Of a stretch of DNA of 22,476 nucleotides, positions 6,439-13,502 are shown piece by piece. Source of the DNA: Lachnoclostridium sp. UBA1241. GTDB taxonomy: Bacteria; Bacillota; Clostridia; Lachnospirales; Lachnospiraceae. The stretch's first letter is position 1, and each line of letters starts with the position of its first letter. A model generated the notes under the pieces. That model did no database searches. It was not told where the DNA came from and was given only the letters and a program-made list of their open reading frames with translations. Both the position numbers and the translations under genes were made by a program. Location: positions 20,958-43,433 of the forward strand of contig DBWJ01000088.1 in assembly GCA_002308955.1 (NCBI GenBank), written 5' to 3'.

Positions 6439-7467
6439 CTAATAAAACCTACTCCAGTTCCTCCAAGCCTCAAAAAAATCAATAACCTCCTGCACGGTCA
6501 TGCCCCCGGAAAGCCTCTGCTTCGGAATCAGGCGCGCATCTTCGGAAAGCTCAGCGCCTCTGTCGGAGGCTTCCTTCACAGAATCGATATAACTGTTCAT
6601 ATCAAGCAAAAACGCGTAAGATTTGCAGTCGTCAAGCGATTCAGGCATTTGAATTCTGCCGTTAACGAACGGAAGGTATTTCATTGTTTCTTCTTCATTC
6701 AGTAGCGAAAAGAGGCATTCCCGGTTATCAGCTGTTCCCGACCATATCCGTATCAACACTGCCTCCTGCCCGTCTAGCAAAAAAGCACTTTCTTTGGGAA
6801 CCAAAATGCCCTCACTGCAATCTTCCGCATTGATTCCGTTAGCGTAGAGTACGCAACCGTATATTCTAACATATTCCCCCGGTTTCGGAAAAACACCTTC
6901 CGTAATCCAAACCGTCTCCGCAGTCAACAGCGGGTTTTCGATTATCAAAAACGGCGTATGAAGCGAATCCCGTGCGGCAGGATGCGCTCCGTGATAATAA
7001 TCCGTTATCCCCGGGGTCTCATTAAAAATCTTTTCCACATACGAAAAAGCAGATTCTTTTTCTTCCGCACGGATTATCTTTACTCTTTCTGTGTAATTAT
7101 ATATCTCATCTTCGGAAATCAGCCAAATCTCCGTACACTTCGTCGGTTTGTCACGATAACAATAAACCGTATATCGGGGTTGTTCTTCCCCGGAAATATG
7201 GGCCTTTTCGCCGGCAAATGCCCGCAATTCCCCGCAGATTTCCTGAATGCTCTCCCGGTTTCGAATAATAACCCGTTTTTCACGAGTAACATTGTTCACA
7301 AGCTCGATTCGGACAATGTCATCCGGAATATATAAGGATATCAAATCCTCCTGACTGTTCGCTTCCAATCCGTCACCTGGGGACTTATGCCGATCCCACA
7401 ATAACCATATTCCGGCGCAGATCAGAAATGAGAAAAGCACCACATAACAAGCAATTCTTCTCCTCAT
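6439..7467 (-). CDS. Hypothetical membrane-anchored extracytoplasmic protein
   Basis: 342-aa protein, family not recognised. The N-terminus is MRRRIACYVVLFSFLICAG, a basic start plus one hydrophobic segment ending near residue 22; the rest is hydrophilic and presumably outside the cell. The region from about residue 40 to 130 (beta-rich, with DDIVRIELVNN and the YTVYCYRDK strand) and a possible Ca/loop-free C-terminal part with TVQEVIDFFEAWRNW give no reliable domain. A Cys within the hydrophobic segment lacks a convincing lipobox. The ATG at 7467 is chosen over a GTG at 7473 because GGAG sits 5 bases before it. Codons are more AT-rich than those of the ddl operon, as in the neighbouring hicAB area, so it may belong to an acquired stretch. 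It has its own promoter. Confidence 0.7.
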   Translation of the reverse strand: MRRRIACYVVLFSFLICAGIWLLWDRHKSPGDGLEANSQEDLISLYIPDDIVRIELVNNVTREKRVIIRNRESIQEICGELRAFAGEKAHISGEEQPRYTVYCYRDKPTKCTEIWLISEDEIYNYTERVKIIRAEEKESAFSYVEKIFNETPGITDYYHGAHPAARDSLHTPFLIIENPLLTAETVWITEGVFPKPGEYVRIYGCVLYANGINAEDCSEGILVPKESAFLLDGQEAVLIRIWSGTADNRECLFSLLNEEETMKYLPFVNGRIQMPESLDDCKSYAFLLDMNSYIDSVKEASDRGAELSEDARLIPKQRLSGGMTVQEVIDFFEAWRNWSRFY

Positions 7468-7509
7468 AGTCACTCCACGACATAACTCTATCGAATGCTA
7501 TAAAAGATT

Positions 7510-7538
7510 ATTTCACGTCTTATACCGCAGGCTGTCAA
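7510..7538 (-). promoter_or_regulatory. Promoter of the membrane-anchored hypothetical protein
   Basis: Perfect -35 TTGACA (7533-7538, minus strand), 17-base spacer, TGAAAT (7510-7515). The -35 overlaps the stop codon of the 88-aa gene at 7535-7537. No terminator is visible between the two genes, so read-through from the ddl operon is also possible. Confidence 0.5.
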
Positions 7539-7801
7539 ATCTTTCCGGAATACTTTCCGGCCTTCTGCGACTTGTGCGAGAAATACTCAAGTTTTCCGGT
7601 ATATTCCACTATTCTACACCTGTAGTAATCTATCTGCTTCCGGTTCAGTTTCCCGGCCGCTTTAAGCTCCTCGTACTTCTTCTCAAGCTCCGCGAGATCT
7701 TCCTTGGTCGCGTCGCGGTAATTGTTCGAAGCATTCAGTTTCAGCCTTGTGACAATCTTCTCAAGTTCGCCGTGGGTCTCTTTCTGCAAAAAAGAAAACA
7801 T
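7535..7801 (-). CDS. Small charged helical protein downstream of ddl
   Basis: 88-aa cytoplasmic protein, not assignable to a family. It has no Cys, signal peptide or membrane segment. Residues 30-50 (EDLAELEKKYEELKAAGKL) form a probable coiled-coil helix, followed by a second basic helix with KQIDYYRCRIVEYTGKL. Its ATG overlaps the ddl stop by one base (TAATG), so it is translationally coupled to Ddl, which suggests a related or regulatory role in D-Ala-D-Ala supply or envelope synthesis. It is the last gene of the nine-gene run. Confidence 0.75.
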   Translation of the reverse strand: MFSFLQKETHGELEKIVTRLKLNASNNYRDATKEDLAELEKKYEELKAAGKLNRKQIDYYRCRIVEYTGKLEYFSHKSQKAGKYSGKI

Positions 7802-8982
7802 TATCGCTTCGCCCCCTTGCTGCCTCCGAACGATGCCGTATTCAGAATATTCGTATCGAAGGAAAATGTGATAGCCTGCTCCGTACGTACCCGCTTCAGC
7901 GCAAGCTTGATCATGCGGTTCAGCAGCTCCTTATACGGAACTCCTAGCGGCTCCCAGAGATAGAATGCCAGGGAACCCGGAATCGTGTTGATTTCGTTGA
8001 AGTATAGCCTGCCGGTCTCTTCATCAATCATGAAGTCGATTCGGGCAACGCCGTTACAGCCGAGTGCCTGGAAGGCTTTCACTGCGAGACTGCGGATTTC
8101 CTCACGCATTTCCTTCGGAACCTCCGCAGGAATCTTCCGGGCGACGCTTGCCATGCCCTTCTGACCGCTTCCTTTGGCGTTGCTTACGTATTTATCCTCG
8201 TAGCTGAGGATTTCCTCACTGTGCATCGGTTCTTCGATTTCTGAGGCCTCTGCGTCGTTCTCATCGCCGAGTACCGCGCAGTTGATCTCCCGAAGCTTCG
8301 AAATCGCATGCTCAACGATTACCTTGGTCGAATAACGGAAGCCGTCGTCCATTGCCTGCGTCAGCGCCTCGCGGTCCTTCGCAACGCTGATACCGACGCT
8401 CGATCCGAGGTTGACGGGCTTTACGATAACCGGATATCCGAACGTCATCTCGACGGAATCCAGCAGAGTGTCCAGCTTGGCGTAATCGGAAAGCTTATAA
8501 ATCTTCGCAGGCAGAAGCGGAATATCGTATTCCTTAAGCACTGCCTTCTGCACAAACTTTTCCATTCCGACAGCCGACGCAGTCACGTCGCAGCCGACGA
8601 ACGGAATGCCGACGGTCTTCAGATAGCCCTGCAGCGTGCCGTCTTCGACGTTCGTGCCGTGCACGGCGGGAAATGCGACATCGATTTCAATCGCCTTCTT
8701 CCCGCCGAACAGCTTCTGCGGGAACGGCTGAAGAAGAAACCGGCCGCCCTCGTTCACCAGAATGACTCTCTGCGAGCGTTTCAGCAAAGAAGGGATATCC
8801 TTATAGCATTCAATCTTCCCGATGTCCTCTCCGACATACATTTCATTCTTCTTGGTCAGATATACGGGGATCGCGTCATACTGCTCCGTATCCATGCTGA
8901 GGAGCGCCTGGATTCCGGTGATAACCGAAACCTCATGCTCCACGCTCTTTCCTCCGAACATCATTGCGACTCTTGTTTTCAT
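7801..8982 (-). CDS. ddl: D-alanine--D-alanine ligase
   Basis: 393-aa cytoplasmic ATP-grasp enzyme that joins two D-Ala for the peptidoglycan stem. The N-domain motif FGGKSVEHEVS is at residues 9-19. HGTNVEDGTLQGYL (108-121) matches the HGxxGEDG loop with N-V in place of the usual residues. VIVKPVNLGSSVG (185-197) is the ATP-binding segment and NEINTIPGS (329-337) the metal and product site. SYEDKYV (260-266) is the omega-loop Tyr-type motif found in D-Ala-D-Ala ligases rather than the VanA-type D-Ala-D-Lac enzymes. About 25 residues (369-393) extend past the usual C-terminus. The ribosome site is weak (GGGTAAG). It lies 86 bases after murF, whose product uses its dipeptide. Confidence 0.95.
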   Translation of the reverse strand: MKTRVAMMFGGKSVEHEVSVITGIQALLSMDTEQYDAIPVYLTKKNEMYVGEDIGKIECYKDIPSLLKRSQRVILVNEGGRFLLQPFPQKLFGGKKAIEIDVAFPAVHGTNVEDGTLQGYLKTVGIPFVGCDVTASAVGMEKFVQKAVLKEYDIPLLPAKIYKLSDYAKLDTLLDSVEMTFGYPVIVKPVNLGSSVGISVAKDREALTQAMDDGFRYSTKVIVEHAISKLREINCAVLGDENDAEASEIEEPMHSEEILSYEDKYVSNAKGSGQKGMASVARKIPAEVPKEMREEIRSLAVKAFQALGCNGVARIDFMIDEETGRLYFNEINTIPGSLAFYLWEPLGVPYKELLNRMIKLALKRVRTEQAITFSFDTNILNTASFGGSKGAKR

Positions 8983-9068
8983 GCTTTTACTTACCCGGCC
9001 TGCGAAAAATGTGACCGAGTCCGTCCTTTCTCCCGGTTTCTTCGGGTTTTATATCGGATTGATTCGTT

Positions 9069-10709
9069 CTAGTAGTTATCCGGCAGGTCATTCTCCAAAA
9101 GGATGAACTTGTGCCCTTCGTCACCGATTGAATAGGCAAAATCAAGTGCCTCCTGCAGCCGGTCGAAGATTCTCAGTTTCTCTTCGGGGAAACCTGCCTC
9201 ACGCGCGCCAGTAGCAATCGGCTCCGCGCGCTTTCTGCCGACGAGGCAGATGTAATCGCAGTTCTTCGCGGCATAACCGCCGAACGCCTTGTTATACTCT
9301 TCTTCCTTATCGCCGAGTTCAACCATGCCGGGCGTCACCAGAATCTTGACGCCGTCGAACAGCCCGAGCGTCTCGACGGCGGCTTTGCTGCCGACCGGAT
9401 TCGAGTTATAAGCGTCATCGATAATCGTCACCGCTCCGCGGCCGAGAAGCTGCATGCGGTGCGGCACAGGCTCCAGTCTCCGCACCGGAATCTTCAGGTC
9501 GGAAAGCACAATTCCGAGCTGATTGGCTACCGCAATCGCGCCGATGATGTTGATCACGTTATGACCGCCCACAAGGCGCGTCTGGAAGGTCTCTTCCTTT
9601 CCGTCCGGCGCGTGTACGGTGAATTCCGTGCCGAGGGAGGAAACCTTAATATCTGTCGCATAATATCCGCTCAGGGAATCGGTTGCTTTGCTGTCTGCAC
9701 CCACGACAGAACCACCGCTATCCGCGGCGTCCGCCTCCGTGGCATTTGCCGCCCCTGCGTGATAAAAGATTGCGTCCGGATACTCCGAAGCCTTCTTCAC
9801 CACTTCCTCGCTGTCGCCGTTCAGGAAAAGCATTCCGTCCTTCGGAAGCGCGTCCGCAAGCTCGTACTTCGTGTTGCGGATGTTGTCCATCGTGAAGAAC
9901 GTCTCGAGGTGCTGTGGTCCGATTGAGGTGATGACGCCGTGCTTCGGATGAACGATGTCGCAGATTTCCTTGATGTCACCGACATGTCTCGCACCCATCT
10001 CGCAGACGAAGATTTCGTGCGACGGGCGGAGCTGTTCGCGGATGGTCCGCACAACGCCCATGGGGGTATTGAAGCTTTCCGGCGTAACGAGCACGTCGTA
10101 CTTTGCGGAAAGCAGAGTCTTCAGATAAAACTTGACGCTGGTCTTGCCGTAGCTTCCGGTGACGCCGATGATCGTGAGGCGGCCTCCCATCTCCCGAAGG
10201 CGACGCTTCGCGTCATTGATGTAATGATTTCCGACGGCCTTCTCGGCGGGCTTCATCAGGAAGTTCGTGAGCACGAGAAGAATCCACTGCAGGCTCACGG
10301 TAAGCACCAGTCCGGCACTTAGGTACGAAAAGCCGAATACCAGCCATGCCGCAACGGGAAGTGCCAGCGAGACGATCACGTGCGCCGCAAGCATACGCTT
10401 CACACGCGCCGTGTACACGAGCTTCTTCTTCGCTTTGGTGCGGCGCATCAGGTTGTAGATCAGAATCAGAAGGAGCAGATAAACGGCACATACGATGTCC
10501 GCCCAGAGGCCGGTCCAAATACACCGGATTACGCCGGGAATCACGCCGGCCATCAGAAGCCACTGACGGTTCCAGGTCCGAAGCGTACGCTTCAGGTGTT
10601 CTACGTTTTTATAGCCGTTCAGCTGCAGCATGTGCAGATTGTAGCGCATGGTCAGAAACCATGCGGCAAGCGTAAGCACAGCCATTCCGATTGTTCGATA
10701 AAGCATCAT
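9069..10709 (-). CDS. murF: UDP-MurNAc-tripeptide--D-Ala-D-Ala ligase (MurF) with N-terminal membrane domain
   Basis: 546-aa protein. Residues 1-150 contain about five hydrophobic segments in place of the small soluble N-terminal domain of classical MurF (about 450 aa). The Mur ligase core follows: P-loop GVTGSYGKTS (182-191), NTPMGVVRT (214-222), CEMGA (236-240), SIGPQHLETF (262-271), then GGHNVINIIGAIA (381-393) and the C-terminal domain with HRMQ (417-420) and DDAYNSNP (431-438). These are MurF rather than MurC/D/E motifs. A Gly/Ala/Ser/Asp-rich insertion (about 318-348) interrupts the central domain. It would attach D-Ala-D-Ala to the UDP-MurNAc tripeptide at the inner face of the membrane. 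ddl lies directly downstream. The ATG at 10709 has GAGG 7 bases before it. Confidence 0.9.
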   Translation of the reverse strand: MMLYRTIGMAVLTLAAWFLTMRYNLHMLQLNGYKNVEHLKRTLRTWNRQWLLMAGVIPGVIRCIWTGLWADIVCAVYLLLLILIYNLMRRTKAKKKLVYTARVKRMLAAHVIVSLALPVAAWLVFGFSYLSAGLVLTVSLQWILLVLTNFLMKPAEKAVGNHYINDAKRRLREMGGRLTIIGVTGSYGKTSVKFYLKTLLSAKYDVLVTPESFNTPMGVVRTIREQLRPSHEIFVCEMGARHVGDIKEICDIVHPKHGVITSIGPQHLETFFTMDNIRNTKYELADALPKDGMLFLNGDSEEVVKKASEYPDAIFYHAGAANATEADAADSGGSVVGADSKATDSLSGYYATDIKVSSLGTEFTVHAPDGKEETFQTRLVGGHNVINIIGAIAVANQLGIVLSDLKIPVRRLEPVPHRMQLLGRGAVTIIDDAYNSNPVGSKAAVETLGLFDGVKILVTPGMVELGDKEEEYNKAFGGYAAKNCDYICLVGRKRAEPIATGAREAGFPEEKLRIFDRLQEALDFAYSIGDEGHKFILLENDLPDNY

Positions 10710-10774
10710 AAATCTGCCTCGTAAAGTTTATTCGGCGCTGCCCGCCCAGGGCCTCCGCATGCAGTTCAGATTGC

Positions 10775-11545
10775 CTAAGGCTTCAGGTAGGACTTCATCA
10801 CGTTCCGGAACACTGCCGGCTGGTCAAGGAAACTGTAATGTCCCGCCGGTGACAGTACGACAAGCCCGTTGTTCGGGATTTTCGCCTCCATGAGCTTCGC
10901 GTCTGAAAGCGGCGTCGCGGTGTCATTGTCGCCCCAGATCAAAAGCACTTCCTGCTTAATGCCCGGGAGCAGGTCGGTCAGGTCCTCGTTAATGGATTTC
11001 ACCATGCACTCACGCATGCGAGGCGTCGCGTTCCGATAGTCGGCCGAACCCTGCTTAGACTTCCAGTCGTCGATCAACTCCGGGAACATCGCATGGATCG
11101 GTTTCCACAGAAGGATCTTCTTCAGGATTTTGTAGCGACGCTGCTTGCGCTTCTGCTTCTTCGTAAGCTTCGCGCGGATGCCCGCCGCGTCAACCAGAAT
11201 GATATTCGTAATCGTAAACGGGAGATTCTCCCGGTTTGCAAGCTTAATGATGATCCGTCCACCGAAGGAGTGCCCGAGAAGCGTTGCCTCGCGGATTCCG
11301 AGCTCCTCCATGAAAGCGACGAAGAAATCGGTAAATTCGTCGACGCCCCAGCTCTCCCGCGGCTCATCCGAACCGCCGAAGCCGGGCAGATCAAACTGCA
11401 CGACGCGCATGCCCGAATTCACGCAGGCGGCAACCGAATCATACACTTCAAGCTTCGTGCCCCATCCCTGAAGGATCACGAGCGTCCGATCGCCCTCGCC
11501 GGAAATCTTATAGTTTATGTTGTATCCCTGAACCGTAGTCTTCAT
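10775..11545 (-). CDS. Alpha/beta hydrolase
   Basis: 256-aa soluble alpha/beta-hydrolase fold. The oxyanion region is LQGWGT near residue 25, DLPGFGGSD follows strand 4, the nucleophile elbow is GHSFGG (Ser at about residue 92), the acid is in WGDNDTATP and the His in AGHYSFLDQP. A basic lid insert (LTKKQKRKQRRYK) lies after the nucleophile strand. The frame extends 31 codons upstream to a GTG overlapping the end of the LtaS-like gene, but that part is low-complexity, contains an 18-bp direct repeat and no ribosome site, so the ATG at 11545 is preferred. The substrate is unknown. Its place among envelope genes suggests an ester or lactone of envelope lipid or polymer origin, which is inference. 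Confidence 0.8.
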   Translation of the reverse strand: MKTTVQGYNINYKISGEGDRTLVILQGWGTKLEVYDSVAACVNSGMRVVQFDLPGFGGSDEPRESWGVDEFTDFFVAFMEELGIREATLLGHSFGGRIIIKLANRENLPFTITNIILVDAAGIRAKLTKKQKRKQRRYKILKKILLWKPIHAMFPELIDDWKSKQGSADYRNATPRMRECMVKSINEDLTDLLPGIKQEVLLIWGDNDTATPLSDAKLMEAKIPNNGLVVLSPAGHYSFLDQPAVFRNVMKSYLKP

Positions 11546-11577
11546 ACCTGTTCTCTTGCTTTCCTGTGCTTCGGAGT

Positions 11578-11628
11578 CTGTCGTTTCCCTGCTTCCAACG
11601 CCCTCAGAACCTGTCGTTTCCCTGCTTC
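11578..11628. repeat. 18-bp direct repeat between the LtaS-like and hydrolase genes
   Basis: CTGTCGTTTCCCTGCTTC occurs at 11578-11595 and again at 11611-11628, a 33-bp (11-codon) period. The second copy ends at the stop codon of the LtaS-like gene. If translated from the upstream GTG it would give two SRETT repeats. Confidence 0.8.
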
Positions 11629-13502
11629 TAATGCTCACGGAACCAGTCGTATTTCAGCGTAAGATCGTTCTTTTTGATCAGGTAATTCACCTGTGAAAGA
11701 AGCTCCGTAAGTTCCTCTTTCGTGCCGGAGCCCTTGACGATCGTCGCATTTTCCGCATAGATGCGCCCGTCATAAACGGAAGTGTCCGGGAAGAACACAA
11801 AGCCCTTGTAACCGGGTGACATGATGTCGCTTCCGATGTAGGTGCTCTTCTGATACGGGATGCCCATCATGTTAAGAACCGTCGGCAGAATGTCCACCTG
11901 GGAATTGACCTTCGTAATCTCCGCAGGTGTCACGTCCGCGCTCCAGATGAAGAACGGCGTATGATTCACGAGGTTCGTGTCCGCGTCCGGCTTGTTCCGG
12001 GGAATCACGTCCTTGTCCTCAATCGTGTAAAGGTAATGGTCCGCGTAGCCGACAATCACCGTATTCTCGTAAAGGCCCGTCTCACGAAGCTTGTCAAGAA
12101 GCAGCCCGATCATCCGGTCGGTCTCGCCGCCCATCAGCTTCGCGGTCTCTTCCTCGTCGAAGTTCTGCGGCTCGCCGTACTTCTCCTCCGCGAGATAAGT
12201 ACCGACTTCGTTGCCTGTCGTAACGAAGGGCGCATGCGGGGTAAATGTGATGATGTACGACACGGTCGGATGACCGGTTTCGAAGATCATGCTTGCAAAC
12301 TCTTCATCAAGAATCAGCGTCCGGTCCAGACGGTGCAGTATATCGTTACAACCCGGCCGGTCCAGAAAACCGTGGTAGCCGTCATAGCCCCACGCCTTAT
12401 AGTTGATGCCCCGGGAATAGTACTCTTCGGTATTCATGTGAAACGCGTTGACCGTGTACCCCTCCGCCTGAAACAGTCTCGGCATCGAGTACGGAAACGC
12501 ATTTGCGTTAAATGTGAACGCGTTCCGCTGATAGGAAAGCGGCGTCAGATATCCGGTATTGACGGCAAATTCGGAGTTGAAAGTAGATCCGCCGCCGTTG
12601 AAGAAGGAATAGTGATTCGTAAAGTTTAAGGATTCCTTCAAAAGTGCGGTCAGTACCGGCATCGTCTCCTCGGTTACGAGCCAGTCATCGATGCCCTCCA
12701 GCTGCAGAAAGATGACGTTCTTTCCGCGGAATATTCCGGTATAATCATTGCTTTCCGCAAGACTCTTATCGGAGAAAGCTTCCGTGAGGAACGACTCATC
12801 CTCGCTTCCTATGCTCTCCTCTTTTTTCAAAAAGGACAGGTAGAAGTCGCGGACGGTGTATTCGGTAAGCCCGCTGATGATCAGGCTCTTGTTCTTGTCG
12901 TTGAAGGCCTCGTAGACATTACGCGGTCTTCTCCATGCATCCCAGCGGAGCTCGTCCGCTTTGGCGCCGTAGAGTAACGGATTTACGATGTGCAGCGCGA
13001 GGAAACCGGCCGCTATGCCGAAGAACGCTTTTCCGCTGAGCCTCTTCTCCGGAAAACCGGCAAGGATCGCGAAAAGGATTGCAAGGAACACGTTAAAGTA
13101 AACCGCGCACAGGATCGGTCCGGAAGCCCTTATGGCTCCGCCGATGTAGTTCTTGCCCTCACCGGCCATCTTCATAAGCGTAAAGCTGAAGCAGAAGCCC
13201 GTGTAGGTATACGAAATGATGTTGCAAAGGAAGAATATGTACGTGAGTACGGCAATCACCGCGTAGGTAATCCGCCCGGCAAGGCGCGGCAGGAACATGC
13301 AGAATCCGGTGAAAAGCGCGATCCACATGACCATGAAAAGGATACCGGGCAGGTACATGTACATAGACCGGTAATTCGTCCCGGCTATCACGAGCCCGCG
13401 TGCAAAAAGATCCATCACGAGCAGGGGCGCGGCAAGAATAATTGCTGCGGTCTTACGCGACCTCACGTCTTTACAATGGGATTTTCCGTTAGTCTTAATC
13501 AA
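11628..13502 (-). CDS. LtaS-like membrane sulfatase-fold phosphoglycerol transferase
   Basis: 624-aa protein with an N-terminal membrane domain (about five helices, residues 15-185) and an extracytoplasmic sulfatase/alkaline phosphatase-fold domain, the LtaS architecture. Active-site elements visible: FLQLEGIDDW (metal-binding Glu), GGGSTFNSEF with the Thr expected to carry the phosphoglycerol intermediate, GYADHYLY (metal-binding Asp-His) and NHTPFFIW. LtaS-type enzymes transfer sn-glycerol-1-phosphate from phosphatidylglycerol to a glycolipid or polymer outside the membrane. The start is taken as TTG at 13502, which overlaps the stop of the GT2 gene by 4 bases (TTGA) and has AAGGAAG 7 bases upstream; the frame continues upstream but inside the GT2 gene. 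Acceptor unknown; the coupled GT2 is the obvious candidate source. Confidence 0.85.
   Translation of the reverse strand: MIKTNGKSHCKDVRSRKTAAIILAAPLLVMDLFARGLVIAGTNYRSMYMYLPGILFMVMWIALFTGFCMFLPRLAGRITYAVIAVLTYIFFLCNIISYTYTGFCFSFTLMKMAGEGKNYIGGAIRASGPILCAVYFNVFLAILFAILAGFPEKRLSGKAFFGIAAGFLALHIVNPLLYGAKADELRWDAWRRPRNVYEAFNDKNKSLIISGLTEYTVRDFYLSFLKKEESIGSEDESFLTEAFSDKSLAESNDYTGIFRGKNVIFLQLEGIDDWLVTEETMPVLTALLKESLNFTNHYSFFNGGGSTFNSEFAVNTGYLTPLSYQRNAFTFNANAFPYSMPRLFQAEGYTVNAFHMNTEEYYSRGINYKAWGYDGYHGFLDRPGCNDILHRLDRTLILDEEFASMIFETGHPTVSYIITFTPHAPFVTTGNEVGTYLAEEKYGEPQNFDEEETAKLMGGETDRMIGLLLDKLRETGLYENTVIVGYADHYLYTIEDKDVIPRNKPDADTNLVNHTPFFIWSADVTPAEITKVNSQVDILPTVLNMMGIPYQKSTYIGSDIMSPGYKGFVFFPDTSVYDGRIYAENATIVKGSGTKEELTELLSQVNYLIKKNDLTLKYDWFREH

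Noticed and set aside
6242..6442. 66-codon plus-strand open frame in the AT-rich spacer
   Set aside because: GTG start without a ribosome site, overlaps the end of the membrane-anchored protein gene and shows no domain.
7801..8982. Ddl as a VanA-type D-Ala-D-Lac ligase
   Set aside because: The omega-loop reads SYEDKYV, the Tyr-type motif of D-Ala-D-Ala ligases, and no vanH, vanX or vanRS genes are nearby.
9031..9060. CCCG/CGGG hairpin with TTTT between murF and ddl
   Set aside because: Only a 4-bp stem; the T-run is on the plus strand, while both genes are on the minus strand, so it would not stop their transcript.
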